Shown piece after piece: positions 1-11,200 of a stretch of DNA of 64,000 bases. Each line of letters begins with the position of its first letter. Positions within the stretch are counted from its first letter, which is position 1. The stretch is from Tipula vernalis. Lineage: Eukaryota > Arthropoda > Insecta > Diptera > Tipulidae. The position numbers were made by a program, and so were the translations under genes. Below the pieces are notes generated by a model. That model did no database searches. It worked only from the letters and a program-made list of their open reading frames with translations, and had not been told where the DNA came from. The stretch spans positions 308,794,092 to 308,858,091 of the forward strand of contig OY282558.1 of assembly GCA_958295665.1 (NCBI GenBank), in the 5' to 3' direction.

Positions 1-251
1 CTTCAAAATAAAAAAAAATAAAAATAGTGAGCCATCGAATAGTTTTTGAGTTATCGTGGAGACACATATAGAAAACATTGTTTTTCAGGAAACTGTTTTA
101 AATGCTATTGAGATAGGCTTCTAGACTTCTATATTCATAAGCCCCTAGTAAGCCCATTTCAAAATCATATATCTCCATCCGGGAGGTTTCCAGTTTCGAT
201 ACACAGCAATGAAAAATGATTAAAACTCGGTAAATGCAATGGACTTCTAAG

Positions 252-521
252 TAGTGCTTAAATTAATTTTTCATTCCCGTCTTTAATCTTTTTGTCTCTT
301 TTTGCGGAAGGAAATAAAAAATTTTTTTTTAGTCTCTTTCCCCGGGAACGAAATCCAAAAAAGTAAAATATCTCTCCTCGTATAAAACACATAGTTTTAT
401 ACGAGGAGAATATTTTATTTTTTTGGATTTCGTTCCAAGGAAAGAAACGAAAAAATATATTTTTTGTTTCCTTCCGCAAACAGAGATTAAAGAAGGGAAC
501 GAAACATGAATTTAAACACTG
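252..521. mobile_element. Foldback MITE, hAT-like, with 8-bp target site duplication
   Basis: The whole 270 bp is an imperfect palindrome whose arms meet near 380-400. The outer ends read TAGTGCTTAAATT on the left and, reverse-complemented, CAGTGTTTAAATT on the right. Directly outside them the 8-mer CTTCTAAG occurs on both sides (244-251 and 522-529). An 8-bp duplication with ends of the form YAGNG fits the hAT superfamily; that assignment is inference. It has no coding capacity. The 73-codon minus-strand reading frame inside it is a by-product of the palindrome. Confidence 0.8.
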
Positions 522-529
522 CTTCTAAG

Positions 530-2423
530 ACAAAGGCCATATTTCGACAACTTGCAACATACCGATCATCGTGAGGCTTTCCTCGAAAATAGTACCATCT
601 GTAATTTCTTCTTTTTCAAAATGGCCACCGAAATGTTCTTTTTGAATTTTCTCCCATGTTCATCTTTTTTTTAACTTTCTTCCCATTTAGTTCTATTAGA
701 TATACTAAAAAATCAGCGCCACATCTTGTTACATTTTCTTGCAAAATATGTTAAAGTATTTGATCTACCCTTTTTTGGGTATAAACATCAAATTTTAATG
801 ATGTGATTTTTTCAATTTTCTGAAAACCTTTAATTACGGCCAACGTCATAAAGTAAGCATACAAAAAATAACATTTGGTACATCAATTAGTAAAATAAAA
901 ATAAAATGTTCGTATCAGTCATACATTTTGTTAGGTCCAACTAAAATATAATTTTAGCCAAAATATTTAATATTTACATTTTGTCTTACTAACAGAAAAA
1001 GCAATAAGAACGATGAAACTATGTGATCTGAGTCAAAACACACTACAAATAACTTTAAAATTAACTTTCCTTTTTCTAAAATATTTTAAAATTAATTTTA
1101 ATTTAGTTTGTTTTTTGGTGGTTAGTCAATTGCCCCAAATGTTTGTTTTCAAAACCTTTATATCGATGTTGATTGATTGCGATGTACGATCAAGCATTAA
1201 GCAAGTCTCCCGTATTATAAATGCGAATACCGCATCACTTACCCATATGGTTCACGACACCATTCTTCATGAAGCCAAACCCCGTAAAGAAAGGCTTCAC
1301 ACATCGATAACACATAAGTCTAATAATAGTATGATATCCGCCCCAGGCCAGCCGCCGTCGTACACCTTTTTACATATGTATAACAAGATCGAGGGATGGG
1401 AAAGGAATGTTAGCAACAAAGACTCAACCCGGTTCCAGACACCTAAGTAGTTGATAGTTAGTAAATTTGTTAGTAATATATTTTTTTTTTTTTTTTTAGC
1501 AATTTTAGTAATTTATTTAGCACACAAGACAATACAATTTTTTTTAAAGTTCATCTACTGCTCCAACCTGTAAGAAGACACAATACACAATGACAACACA
1601 AATTTTCCTGGTGCCGCAAACTCTTTTTTCTGAAAAGCTGTAAACAACTATTATTATTCCATCCATCATTTGTTCCATCGGCGGTTGTGAGGGGGGCGAG
1701 ATTTCGTTCCATCATCATGTTCCCATGCGGTCACCCAAATTTGTACTAACTGTAGGTAGTGTTGCTTGACGTTGTTGTTGAAATCGTTGCGTCTCTGCTG
1801 TCTCTTCTACTCGCCCCCCATTTTCAAAACCTTTATATCGATGTACAAAAATAATTTTTTGTATTCCCTTCGAACAGTTCCAACAAATCATAAATGTTGC
1901 CAATTTATTATATTTTGTTCCAAAACATTATTTTTAAGATGCCAGGAAATAGTTATTGTTTGGTGCTCATTAAATTGTGCGGTTTTAATAATTTTTTTGT
2001 GACTCAAATATTAATCGTTAACTGGCACAAAGGTTTTTAGTGGCAGCGATTTCCTTTTTAACCATATAATATTTTGTTGAAATAGCAAGCCTATTAAATC
2101 GGTCTATTGCTAGTCACGTGTACGAAATAATCCTATTAAAACAATATTAAACTGATAGCTCCCCTAAAGCTGTTTTCAGTATAATTTGGTGTATTTCGTA
2201 CACATTGACTATAAGGCTATTTAACAATGCTATATATAGATAATTTAGCAAAACAGTGTTTTGGTCTTTCGACATTTTTTGTAACCATGAAGAATACAAA
2301 TTATACTAATGCCCCACATTTTGAACAAATGCCCCTAATTTTATCATTTACTGAAAATATTCTAACAATATGTATTTATGCACCGAAAATATTGTTCAAG
2401 AAATAATTCACCCTTTATTTTCT
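530..2423. other. No recognisable gene; short internal repeats
   Basis: AT-rich sequence with a somewhat GC-richer island at 1170-1440 and 1560-1820. A plus-strand reading frame of 145 codons (1013-1450) matches nothing I recognise and has no visible splice context, so I do not call it a gene. A 24-bp sequence starting TTTTCAAAACC is repeated exactly at 1146-1169 and 1821-1844. A 10-bp GC-rich inverted repeat (GGGGGGCGAG, 1691-1700 and 1810-1819) brackets 110 bp. Confidence 0.5.
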
Positions 2424-2642
2424 AGTGAAATACGTCATTTCAGTCGAAAATTTAAATTGTTTTATAAAAAAGTCACCGGCGACATTTTTCGGTGAATTTC
2501 AAGAATACGGGCCCAAGAGGCAATTCCTAAACAAAACTTTTTATATATATAAAAAAAATCGGTCTGAAGTCTATAATTTTTTTACGTGTTATATCAGAGC
2601 CTTCTAGAGTCAAGAGCCATAATCATAATGACGTATTTCACT
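2424..2642. repeat. 219-bp segment bounded by perfect 16-bp inverted repeats
   Basis: AGTGAAATACGTCATT at 2424-2439 is exactly reverse-complemented at 2627-2642. This looks like the two ends of a small non-autonomous element, but no flanking target duplication is evident and the interior is not palindromic. The inverted repeat is seen directly; the transposon origin is inference. Confidence 0.45.
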
Positions 2643-2760
2643 GATTTCCATAGGAATCAGTAGTAAAAATGGTGTTTTTTAGCTTCAAGTTTTCGATGAA
2701 AAAATCAAAAATATTATAAAATGTTTGTATAAAAGTTTTCTACATATCTTTAAGTAAGGC

Positions 2761-2923
2761 AGGTATTGTCACATTTAAGTAATTATATAAATATAATTAT
2801 ATGTTTTTACAAAGAAAATATTGTTATATTTAGCTTCAAGAAGCTAAATATAACAGTATTTTCTTTGTAAAAAAATATAATTATATTTATATAATTATAT
2901 AAATGTGATAATGTAATACCCAC
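2761..2923. repeat. AT-rich near-perfect palindrome (foldback element)
   Basis: Arms of about 75 bp meet at 2830-2845 around GCTTCAAGAAGC, with only a few mismatches. The outermost parts (GGTATT...GTCACAT on the left, ATGTGATAATGTAATACC on the right) are also complementary, suggesting transposon ends. No clear target duplication. It would form a long hairpin. Confidence 0.7.
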
Positions 2924-3923
2924 ACTAAGAACAATGTACAAGAAGGCTATATTGGTATTAAGTAAATATTAATTGCAGAAATATTAAAATTAAATTATTT
3001 CTAAAATATATTTTTTCGAACTTTCATTTTGAAAAATAAATCAAAGTAGGCTCTGAGGAATTAAAATAATACTTGCTAAATTTATCTGTAGTTTTACTAG
3101 TGTGCGTAAGATGTCTAAAATGTTTACAGAAAATACGAAAAAAAATTATTTCATCACAAAATTATCACACGTTCTTAATATTTTGTGAATTTGTTGTTCT
3201 TTTCCTACAATTTTTTTACTTGAAATTTCCTCAGGTGTTAATTTTTGGTATGATTTTATGAAATTGTTACAGCCATCACTGCCATCTATGTAATGTATAT
3301 TGACTTAATGACCAAACGAATTGTAGTAAGTTTTTATTTTAATTTGACCAGAATGCTGTTGTTTTGAATTTTTTTTTATATTTTGGTTTAAATTAATCAA
3401 TTATTACAAGAAAATGAAAACGATTTACTTAAACGACATTCATATATGTTGAAATTCAAACATTTATGAAAGTATTTCAGAAATCATAATTAAGAATTTG
3501 TAACGTTTTCATTTAAAAATTTGTCTTAGGAAAAAAAGTGATTTCCCATATGTTTAGTGTGTTTTACCAGAGCCTACTCTATAAATAAGAGCCTCCACAT
3601 TGACTGTATTTTTTACTAAGCTTAAAATAAAGTACATAAAATTTTTTCTTTACTATGAAACTATATGGGAAAACGATTGTTTTCATTTACATTTTTAGTC
3701 TATAAGAATTATGAGCTTTTACATTATTTTTGTATGAAAATGTTCATAAAACATGTAATTTTATTTGATTGAAAAATCAAATCATGAAAATGTTTATTTC
3801 TTAGTGAAAATCCTCTTGGAATATAAACTATTGCTAAACTTTTATGGAATGTTGTTGTTGTAAAATACGTCATAACATAAAATTTATAAACAATTATAAC
3901 CATCTCTTTTTAGTCTCCTTCTA
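2924..3923. other. No recognisable feature
   Basis: AT-rich sequence with many stop codons in all frames. I see no gene, RNA or structured repeat. Confidence 0.5.
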
Positions 3924-3985
3924 AAAGCATCGCCACATGACAGAAATCTGTCCGAATACAGATTCATATCATGTGGCAATGCTTT
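3924..3985. repeat. Hairpin with 17-bp arms
   Basis: AAAGCATCGCCACATGA (3924-3940) pairs with TCATGTGGCAATGCTTT (3969-3985) with one mismatch, and the loop contains a second partial inverted repeat. It lies just upstream of the two-gene transposon and could be the remnant of another small element. Confidence 0.5.
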
Positions 3986-4125
3986 ATTAACGACTTTTGT
4001 TTAAACCATAGATGTCGCCTACAATTAAAACCATATAAAAAAAATCAAATAGGTGATCGAACCGGTCGGATTCAAAAATCGGTCTGATTTTTGATTCGGT
4101 TAAACATATTTTTGGTGGCTTCACT

Positions 4126-4210
4126 CTATTGACGATTGGAAAAATAAAAATCGCGCCTCGGGTGGCGGGTTTAAAAACAATAACTACAATATAGAAATTT
4201 GACAGCTTCA
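4126..4210. repeat. Left terminal inverted repeat of the SWIM-YqaJ/THAP element
   Basis: CTATTGACGATTGGA at 4126-4140 is exactly reverse-complemented at 8261-8275. Further in, GGTGGC (4161-4166) and the block TAACTACAATATA (4181-4193) also recur in inverted order at the other end. The left copy carries a few extra bases between blocks. The plus-strand gene is probably transcribed from here: a 5' UTR intron donor (GTAAGT at 4265) lies just inside. Confidence 0.75.
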
Positions 4211-4547
4211 TTTGTGTTCACTTGTTGACTTGTTGTGTGTGCGAATTTTTTTTTTGTGTTACAAGTAAGTATAATATTTATAACTTAAAAATAATCATTC
4301 CAAATTAAATAATTGAAAACTTTACTAACAAAATTGTAATTAAAAAGAAAACAAGAATGCTTAAAGTGAATTTATTGTTGAATTGCCATAAAATGAAACT
4401 TGGAGGTTTAGTTTTTAGTGTATTCAAGTGATTTTTAATGACATAAACACTTTTATTTATTTATTTTTCTTATTTTGAATTTTATTCAATCAACACAAAA
4501 TTAAAAGTAATACAATTCTAATTATTTTTAGATTTTAATACCCCGTG

Positions 4548-6280
4548 ATGGATCCCGACAAAGGCGTACTAGAGAATTATAACGAAGATTTTTCGGAGCA
4601 TATTTTTATATCTCCCTTAGATATAATGGATTATTTTGCTATCGCGAAAAGGCCCATACGTGAAGGTACAGAGCTACTTAATGCAGGGTGGGTTCATGCT
4701 ATAGGGATAGTTCCACCTCTAGCTAGAGAACGAATTATAGGGCTAGTGATTCAAACGTCCTCCATGACTTCTAGCCCACATGAAGTAAAATTGGATCATT
4801 TAAAAAAAAAATTTAATGAATGGCGATGCGTATGCTCTTGTAAAGCGGGATCAGGGGCAAAATGTAAACACATTGCTGCTTGTTTGTTGCACATTAATCG
4901 GTAAGTTTAAAATTGTTTGATTTGGTTTCTTGATCTAATTTACGATGTTTTAGATATCCGAATCTTCAAGCCATAAGCAGCACGGATTTAAAACAAAAAT
5001 GGGGGAAAACTGGTCGAGACATTTCGAAACAGTACAGTTCGGTTTCTACCACAGAAATGTGTCACGTCAGGGAAAAAATTTATATGCGTGATGATGACAT
5101 TCCGGAAGAAGAACTAGACGTAGCCCTGGCAAAGTTGCTCGAAGGTAAACCAATATATGGCTTCAATACAACATATCAAATAAATTAATTAAAATTTTTA
5201 TGAGTATTGTATAATATTGAATCTTTTTAAATTGAGTTTCTATTTCAATAATTTTTAGTCCAGCAATTTGTTTTGGTAAAATGTTAAATATCTTTAAAAT
5301 ATAATAAATTTAAAACTAAAGGGGTTTGTTATAAAACATATTGTTATTTTATATAAACAATCAAGATGGGTTTATTTTTTTAATTTAATTTTTACTAACA
5401 TTGAGTAACTGAAACGTTTATTTTGTAGCTTCACCGCAATTTGAATTAACTAAACTGTTGAAAACAGATCGGTCGTCGGGTGAAATCACAAGCTTGGATG
5501 GTGGTGTTAACGACAACACAGAATTTTTTGAGAAAGTGATAAAACACGATTATCTAAAAAAATTTGTTCCCCTAATTGAACCTCTTTTAAATGAGAAAGC
5601 CAGGAGTGAACTAAAAAAAATTACAAAGACCGTAGAGGAATCAATTGCAATATGTAAGCAGACCATTTGCCAAACAAATGCGTATTGGTTAGTAGAGCGT
5701 AAAGTACGCATAACAGGCAGTATTTCTTACGCTTTATTTACTTACGCTAAAAATAAATCACCAAATTGGGATAATAAATTGACTTCCATATACAATAGTA
5801 ATTTTAAGGGAAATGCTGCAACCAGATATGGTTTATCTGCTGAAAAAACGGCTAAACAAATATATAGTCAACAATGCCTACTATTTAAATGTGGCTTGAT
5901 GATTTCACCCGATTTACCATTTATTGCCGTTAGTCCTGACGGCATTTCTTTCAACGGCGACGAGTGGAGGCTAGTTGAAATTAAGTGCCCCGTTAAAGGA
6001 AAGGACACCTGTGATCAAGTTTTTTTTAAAAAGCTTGCCTTATTTGATTTTTACAGAAAATCGATATAGGTTAAGGCAAAACCACAGTTATTACGGTCAA
6101 ATTCAGTTGGGTTTGGCCGTAACTAATCTGAAGATCTGTGATCAAGTATTATATAGTTCCTATGACCAAAGTGTTTTCGTAGTAAAAGTGGAACGAGATG
6201 AAGATTTCATAATTAATTACATCGAAACATTAACCAATATTTATTTTAAGCATGTGATAGGTTTTATTTCGAAAAATTAA
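4548..6280 (+). CDS. Transposon-encoded SWIM zinc finger / YqaJ-like nuclease (spliced, one frame break)
   Basis: Accessory protein of the transposon, predicted to be nuclear. Inferred exons: 4548-4900, 4954-5144, then from 5429. Introns 4901-4953 and 5145-5428 have GT/AG ends and join in frame; a 5' UTR intron runs 4265-4531. The start is the first ATG after that acceptor. A SWIM finger (C-x-C-x7-C-x-H) occupies residues 96-108. The last exon encodes a YqaJ-type nuclease: an Asp at 5938-5940, Glu-Ile-Lys at 5977-5985, then the conserved QIQLG block near 6098. The frame shifts by one base in the T8-A5 run at 6019-6031: the upstream frame ends at 6069, and the downstream frame carries LPYL and QIQLG and ends at 6280. 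One extra T explains it. SWIM fingers bind DNA or protein and YqaJ domains are exonucleases. How the element uses them is unknown to me. Confidence 0.8.
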
Positions 6281-6549
6281 TTTATATTATGTACTAATGA
6301 AAAGGCTGTTTTAACATAATGCTGTGATTTACATATATGCCTAAATGTTATGTAATTTTGAATTTTTACTTTTTTTCTTAATAAGTAATGAATTAAAAGA
6401 ATTCTAGTAATAATTTTTTTAAAATTATTTATTTGTTATATTATTTTTGAATTTTTTATTGAATTGTTTTATTTAGTTTATAATTTTATACTAATAAAAG
6501 ACATTTTGTTTATATTAAGAATTATTATTTATTGTATGATTGTTCATTG

Positions 6550-8004
6550 TTAAACAAATTTGTCGTCGCTAAGTATCGGTGGCGAAATATTAGACAAGGC
6601 ACAAATCACGGTCATGATATCGTCCACATAAGGTATAACAGAAACTCCTATCTTTTCCGATAAAATTCTGAAAATCTTCAACCGGGCAATTCTCCGCTCT
6701 ACATGCACGCGAGCTGCGGCAATTTTCGTGTTTCGTTCTACGTCTTCTTTAGAGAATGTCTCAAACATGAATGTAGGCCTTATCATCTCAATTCCGCTAT
6801 TTGATAGTTCGTCAGCTATCATAAAGCCTTTATCGACCATTACAGCGTCTCCAGGCTTCAGCAATTTCAATAATTCGGAATCTTTATTGAAAATTGCCTT
6901 ATCAGACGATCTGCCTGTTGAAACTTTACTGAGAAAGTTGATGCATCCCGAAGGTGAAACACCAATCAAAATTTTTAAAGTATGCATACCCTTGTAGTTC
7001 GAATACGTACAAGTTCTGCACGTCAAACAGCGGAACGCCACCGTCTTTATTTCTGTACAATCCAGAATCGTTCTTACATTAGAAAAATCTCGGAAACACG
7101 TTGGTAAATTTTTGAGATTTCGTTCCTCCGATTGCCAATAAATTAACTTCTTTGTTAATTTTGCTAACAAACTTATTGTGTCAGCAAAGTACAGTTTCGC
7201 GGTTTTATCGCTTAGTTCAAATCCAATTGCCAATTCTGCAAAGGAACAATTTGATTTCAATTTGTGCATTGTGAGCAGAATTCGATTTCTCATTGACATT
7301 GAGCATCGTTCATCTTTCCTGACGTTTTCACAAAGCTCCACTAACACATTCAAAATTGCGATGGATGGTAACCCTGTCATCGTATTAATTTTAGTCTCCG
7401 TATTCCAAAGCGAAGCTATATTTACGAATTTTATGTCCGATTGAATACATTTATTTAAAACTTCTGGTTTGCACTGTACCCCTTCTGAAGTAGGTCCTTT
7501 ATTACCGTCGTGCTCCAAGCAATCACTTGCTGTCATATCTTCTTGAGTGTCAAAGCTACATAAAAAAGAAGTAGAAACAATAATATCGGCTTACTTAAAC
7601 TTCTAATATGTCATTTTACAAACCTAGAAGTGCTTGCTTTCATAGCAGATCTCATCATCAGCCGGTGTGCTCTGGAGCTGTCATGAATCCGTTTTGGTTT
7701 TATGGATGATTGTGGCAGATTTTCAGTTGGAAATGCCTTTTTTGACAAGTATTCATTCGAGTTGCCACTATGAATGGCTCGCAATAAATACCTCGAGTCA
7801 AAATGCCGACTGCATATAAAAAAATTCTTAGGAAATTCCTTGCCCATTTTTAAGACAATCTTCCATTTTAGAATTTCCGATGGCCGCCGTAATACCCTCT
7901 TTGGAATTTTGTGCATCGATACCACCTCTGACTTGTACTCATTACATTGGGGAACTCCGCAGTGAGCAATTCCTTTCACTTTTTTTTTTTTTTAATTCAG
8001 CCAT
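6550..8004 (-). CDS. THAP-domain DDE transposase (DDE_Tnp_4 type), two exons
   Basis: Cuts and joins the element's ends. Exon 1 runs from 8004 to 7624, exon 2 from 7555 to 6550. The 68-bp intron (7556-7623) has GT/AG ends and joins in frame. Exon 1 encodes a THAP DNA-binding finger: CGVPQC near the start, a Trp (LKW), then CSRHF and AFPT. Exon 2 has a helix-turn-helix-like region and the catalytic triad: Asp in ILDCTEI (codon near 7062), Asp in VMVDKGF (near 6834) and Glu in HVERRIARLK (near 6699). The only good ATG is at 8004-8002, but a run of 14 A residues (7980-7993) separates it from the THAP frame and leaves it one base out of frame. The THAP frame itself has only a GTG at 7979. Either the run length is wrong or this copy cannot make the full protein. 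Confidence 0.85.
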
Positions 8005-8208
8005 GTCTATATAAAACACTTCACTGTAAATATTACGTTTTGTATTTATTTTGTGACACTATGCAACTATAATATTATAATATAGCTGTCAAATAGATAG
8101 TTATAGCTTAAAATCTTTATCTTAAGTTGTATTTCCAAGTTTTAATTAATAATTTTAATTACTATTTTCCCGAATCGTACCAAAACATTCAAAGTAAAAT
8201 AACCAAAC

Positions 8209-8275
8209 GTCAAATCTTATATTGTAGTTATGATTTCAATACTTGCCACCAGAAGGTCACTCCAATCGTCAATAG
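8209..8275. repeat. Right terminal inverted repeat of the SWIM-YqaJ/THAP element
   Basis: Contains, in inverted order, the same three blocks as the left end: TATTGTAGTTA (8220-8230), GCCACC (8245-8250) and TCCAATCGTCAATAG (8261-8275). The THAP transposase gene starts about 200 bp inside it and reads away from it. Confidence 0.75.
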
Positions 8276-11200
8276 TAATAACTAAATTGTAATAATAATT
8301 AATTTAATACAATTCTTTTTATAAATTTATTAAAATTAAACCATTGCTATGAAAGAAATTATGTTAATTTTACGTAAAAACTTTTCTTTCAAATCGTTTA
8401 CTCAGCCCGAATCCCTGTGGTTTTTATTTGTGTGTTAAGTGACATCTAGGAATGGGAATAATAAGTAAGAGCTATTTTATATTATACACCGCTCTCAAAT
8501 GTGAAAATGACAATTCAGATATTCTAAACAAAAACTTATTTTGAATGGGTCAATAATTTTTGGGAATAAAAATCGATGCCAAATATTAATCATGTTGTAT
8601 TTATTTTCAGCTGTGACTTAATTTAAATAATTGTACTTGAGAAATAAATAAGGCATTTATGTTACAGTTAATGTTTGTTGGTTATTTCGTTTATTTGTGA
8701 TGCATAACAATCTGAGTTTATTTGATTTTTTTGATTTCTTTTCGCTCAATGCATATTATTATAATTTTTTCTCTTTGACTCTCTTTGATTTATTTTAATT
8801 TTGGCTGTTCAACGTATTGTCTTTTTTTTTACCATTGATTTTAGTTGTGAATAAGTGATGACGTCATTAAATAGATTATTCTCTTTTTAATACATATTGT
8901 TGTTGTTGTAGAACGTTTTTTAATTTAATTCCCTTATTTTCTTTTTATTATATCTGGAAAATGGGGAAGCTTGAGAATCTGTGCTTTAAATGAGTTAGTC
9001 ATTGAGTTGTTTATTAGCGATTTTAGAAAAAATTATTTATCTAAGTTTAATTTTTAATTCATATTTTTTCGTCAATCGAAATCGCGTTTTTTCATACAAA
9101 CTCTATGAAAATAAATTATTTTTTAGTGTTTCTATGTCCTTTATTTTAAGTTCATTTTTTACATGCCGGCTCTATTCATATCAAGATGGTTCTGGTTTTA
9201 CTAAGAAAAGTTTAGTTTTTTCCTTGTTTCTAATTCAATTATAAAAGCTTCCTTATTTAGGCTATGGCTTTGTATAATCAAGGTTGCTTTGATTATATTC
9301 GGAGTCTGTACAAAAATATACTCGCTCCAAAGCAGCTTTATTGTTGTTTTGCAATCAAATAACTTAAATTTAAAACATTTTATGCTAAAATGTTGGTTCT
9401 TAGAGTACAATCAGTTGCGTCAACTCATAAATAATTTATAAAAGTTGAGAGAGCAGTAAAATAAATTCAATAAAATGTTAAATTAATAATTTTAATTTAA
9501 ATCGAGCTACAAAATCAAAAATCAACTAAATTCAAACTCAAGATATTGAATGAAATGTTGAATTTCAACATATGAAATGTTGAATTTTCAAAAAATTGCA
9601 ATTTAGAATATGTGGAATAGTTATGTTTTACCTTTAATACAAAAAAAATTTGAAAATGTAGAAAATAAAAACAAATTTAGAAATTAATGTTGATTTTACT
9701 TCCGTCCATTTACTTAATATAACGCTCTTGTTATATTTCATAACGTTGAATCTCCAAAAAAGAAAATTTGGAACTAGTATATAATATGTATACTATAATA
9801 TAGGTCGCACATTTATTGTGTTTGACATTAGGCCCTGAAATACTATCCTACATAAGATGACAGAAGAGCAAAAGAAAAGATGCCGAAATGAAACGAAATG
9901 AAAATTCCCTATGTACATACTTAATTAAAATTAATAAAAATTTAAATTCAGTAATTACCATCATCATCAACGTCAATTTATATTAACTTAAACAACATAT
10001 TGTCTTCGCATACATAAATATTATTTGTGTATAGTATTAAATAATATCTTAAGTTTTTGCTGTCAGTTATTGTGTCGTTATTGTCTCGCTATTGTTGTTG
10101 TTAATTAAAAATTAAGAAAACCATTTTTTTTTGTTTTATTTTTACATAATTTTGAGGTTTTCAAAGTTTTCATATATGTAGTTTATGCATATAATATGTA
10201 TACGTATATACGAAAATATAAGGTTAAATGAGTCTCGTCGAATATAATAATTTTTGTACAGTTTTGACCTCATTTTATATTTTAAAGTATATTGTAGTTA
10301 TTTCGGTTTTCGATTTCAAAGATAAAATTCAAACATCTTATTATTAACAAAAAATTATTATGCACGTTGGTTTTTGGATTGGTTCGATAGTTGACTAATT
10401 TTTTTTTTTTTTGGCACACCTTTTCGAAGGTGTTATAAATTAGCAGATATGTATGTTGTGTGTCTTTGAGATACTATCTGTGTGTTTTTTTGGTTGTTTT
10501 AATGTCAATGATATATTATGATGGAATATTTTATAATAATTTATAATGAATCTTATTGTTTTTATAATCATGATATTTTGCCCTAGTTTTTTATATTATG
10601 TTTATTATGTTTATTCTTTTTTAAAAAATATTATCGAGGTCTCCATACTCATATTTTAGAGCGCGCATAAAATTTAGCATACTTTCCCTCTCATCAATAT
10701 CTTTCGTGAGATTTCCGGGGGGAGATTAGATGCGAAACTGATATGATGAACGCACAAATTAAAGAATAATTTGTAAAGACCCAAATTAATGCAAATACCT
10801 AGGTACAAAACTAAAAAACAATTACAATAGTTTTTATTTTTTTGTTTTCTCTCTCTTTTCAAGATGAATACATACATACGTACAACAAAAGCATATCATA
10901 AAGAAACTTTACCAAATTTCACAAAAGAAACTTTTCGTTTTCTTTCTGTGTTGTGAAATACAAAAACAAAAATGTATAATAAATAAAAAATAAGAGTGAA
11001 AATAATAATTTCCGTTTACTTTTACATATGTACTTATTAATTTTTTTTTAGAAACCTCTAATCGTTATTACGTGTTAAATTTTTAGTTATTTTGTTTAGA
11101 ATTTAGATGATGACGGAAAATCCTTGTATACTTTACTTACTATATAAATATGATGTAATATGTATACAGCACAAATGTCGTTATTGGGAATGATACCTCT

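Larger units (their letters stand above)
4126..8275. mobile_element. Two-gene DNA transposon: SWIM-YqaJ plus THAP-DDE transposase (ISL2EU-like)
   Basis: A 4.15-kb element bounded by inverted repeats, with two convergent genes. The plus-strand gene (4548-6280) encodes a SWIM zinc finger and a YqaJ-type nuclease. The minus-strand gene (6550-8004) encodes a THAP-domain, DDE_Tnp_4-type transposase. About 270 bp separates their 3' ends. From memory, a DDE transposase paired with a YqaJ exonuclease is the hallmark of the ISL2EU group, related to PIF/Harbinger; the SWIM module is on the same spliced gene as the nuclease. The exact ends are uncertain: the 15-bp CTATTGACGATTGGA is shared, but I cannot identify a target duplication outside it. 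Both genes are nearly intact, each with one single-base homopolymer frame break, so the copy is young or the sequence has base errors. Confidence 0.85.

Noticed and set aside
258..479. 73-codon minus-strand reading frame
   Set aside because: Lies wholly within a palindromic MITE; low-complexity Lys/Phe-rich product.
6019..6031. Programmed ribosomal frameshift at T8-A5 in the YqaJ gene
   Set aside because: The change needed is +1, the run is not a known +1 site, and similar homopolymer breaks occur in four unrelated genes here; an indel is simpler.
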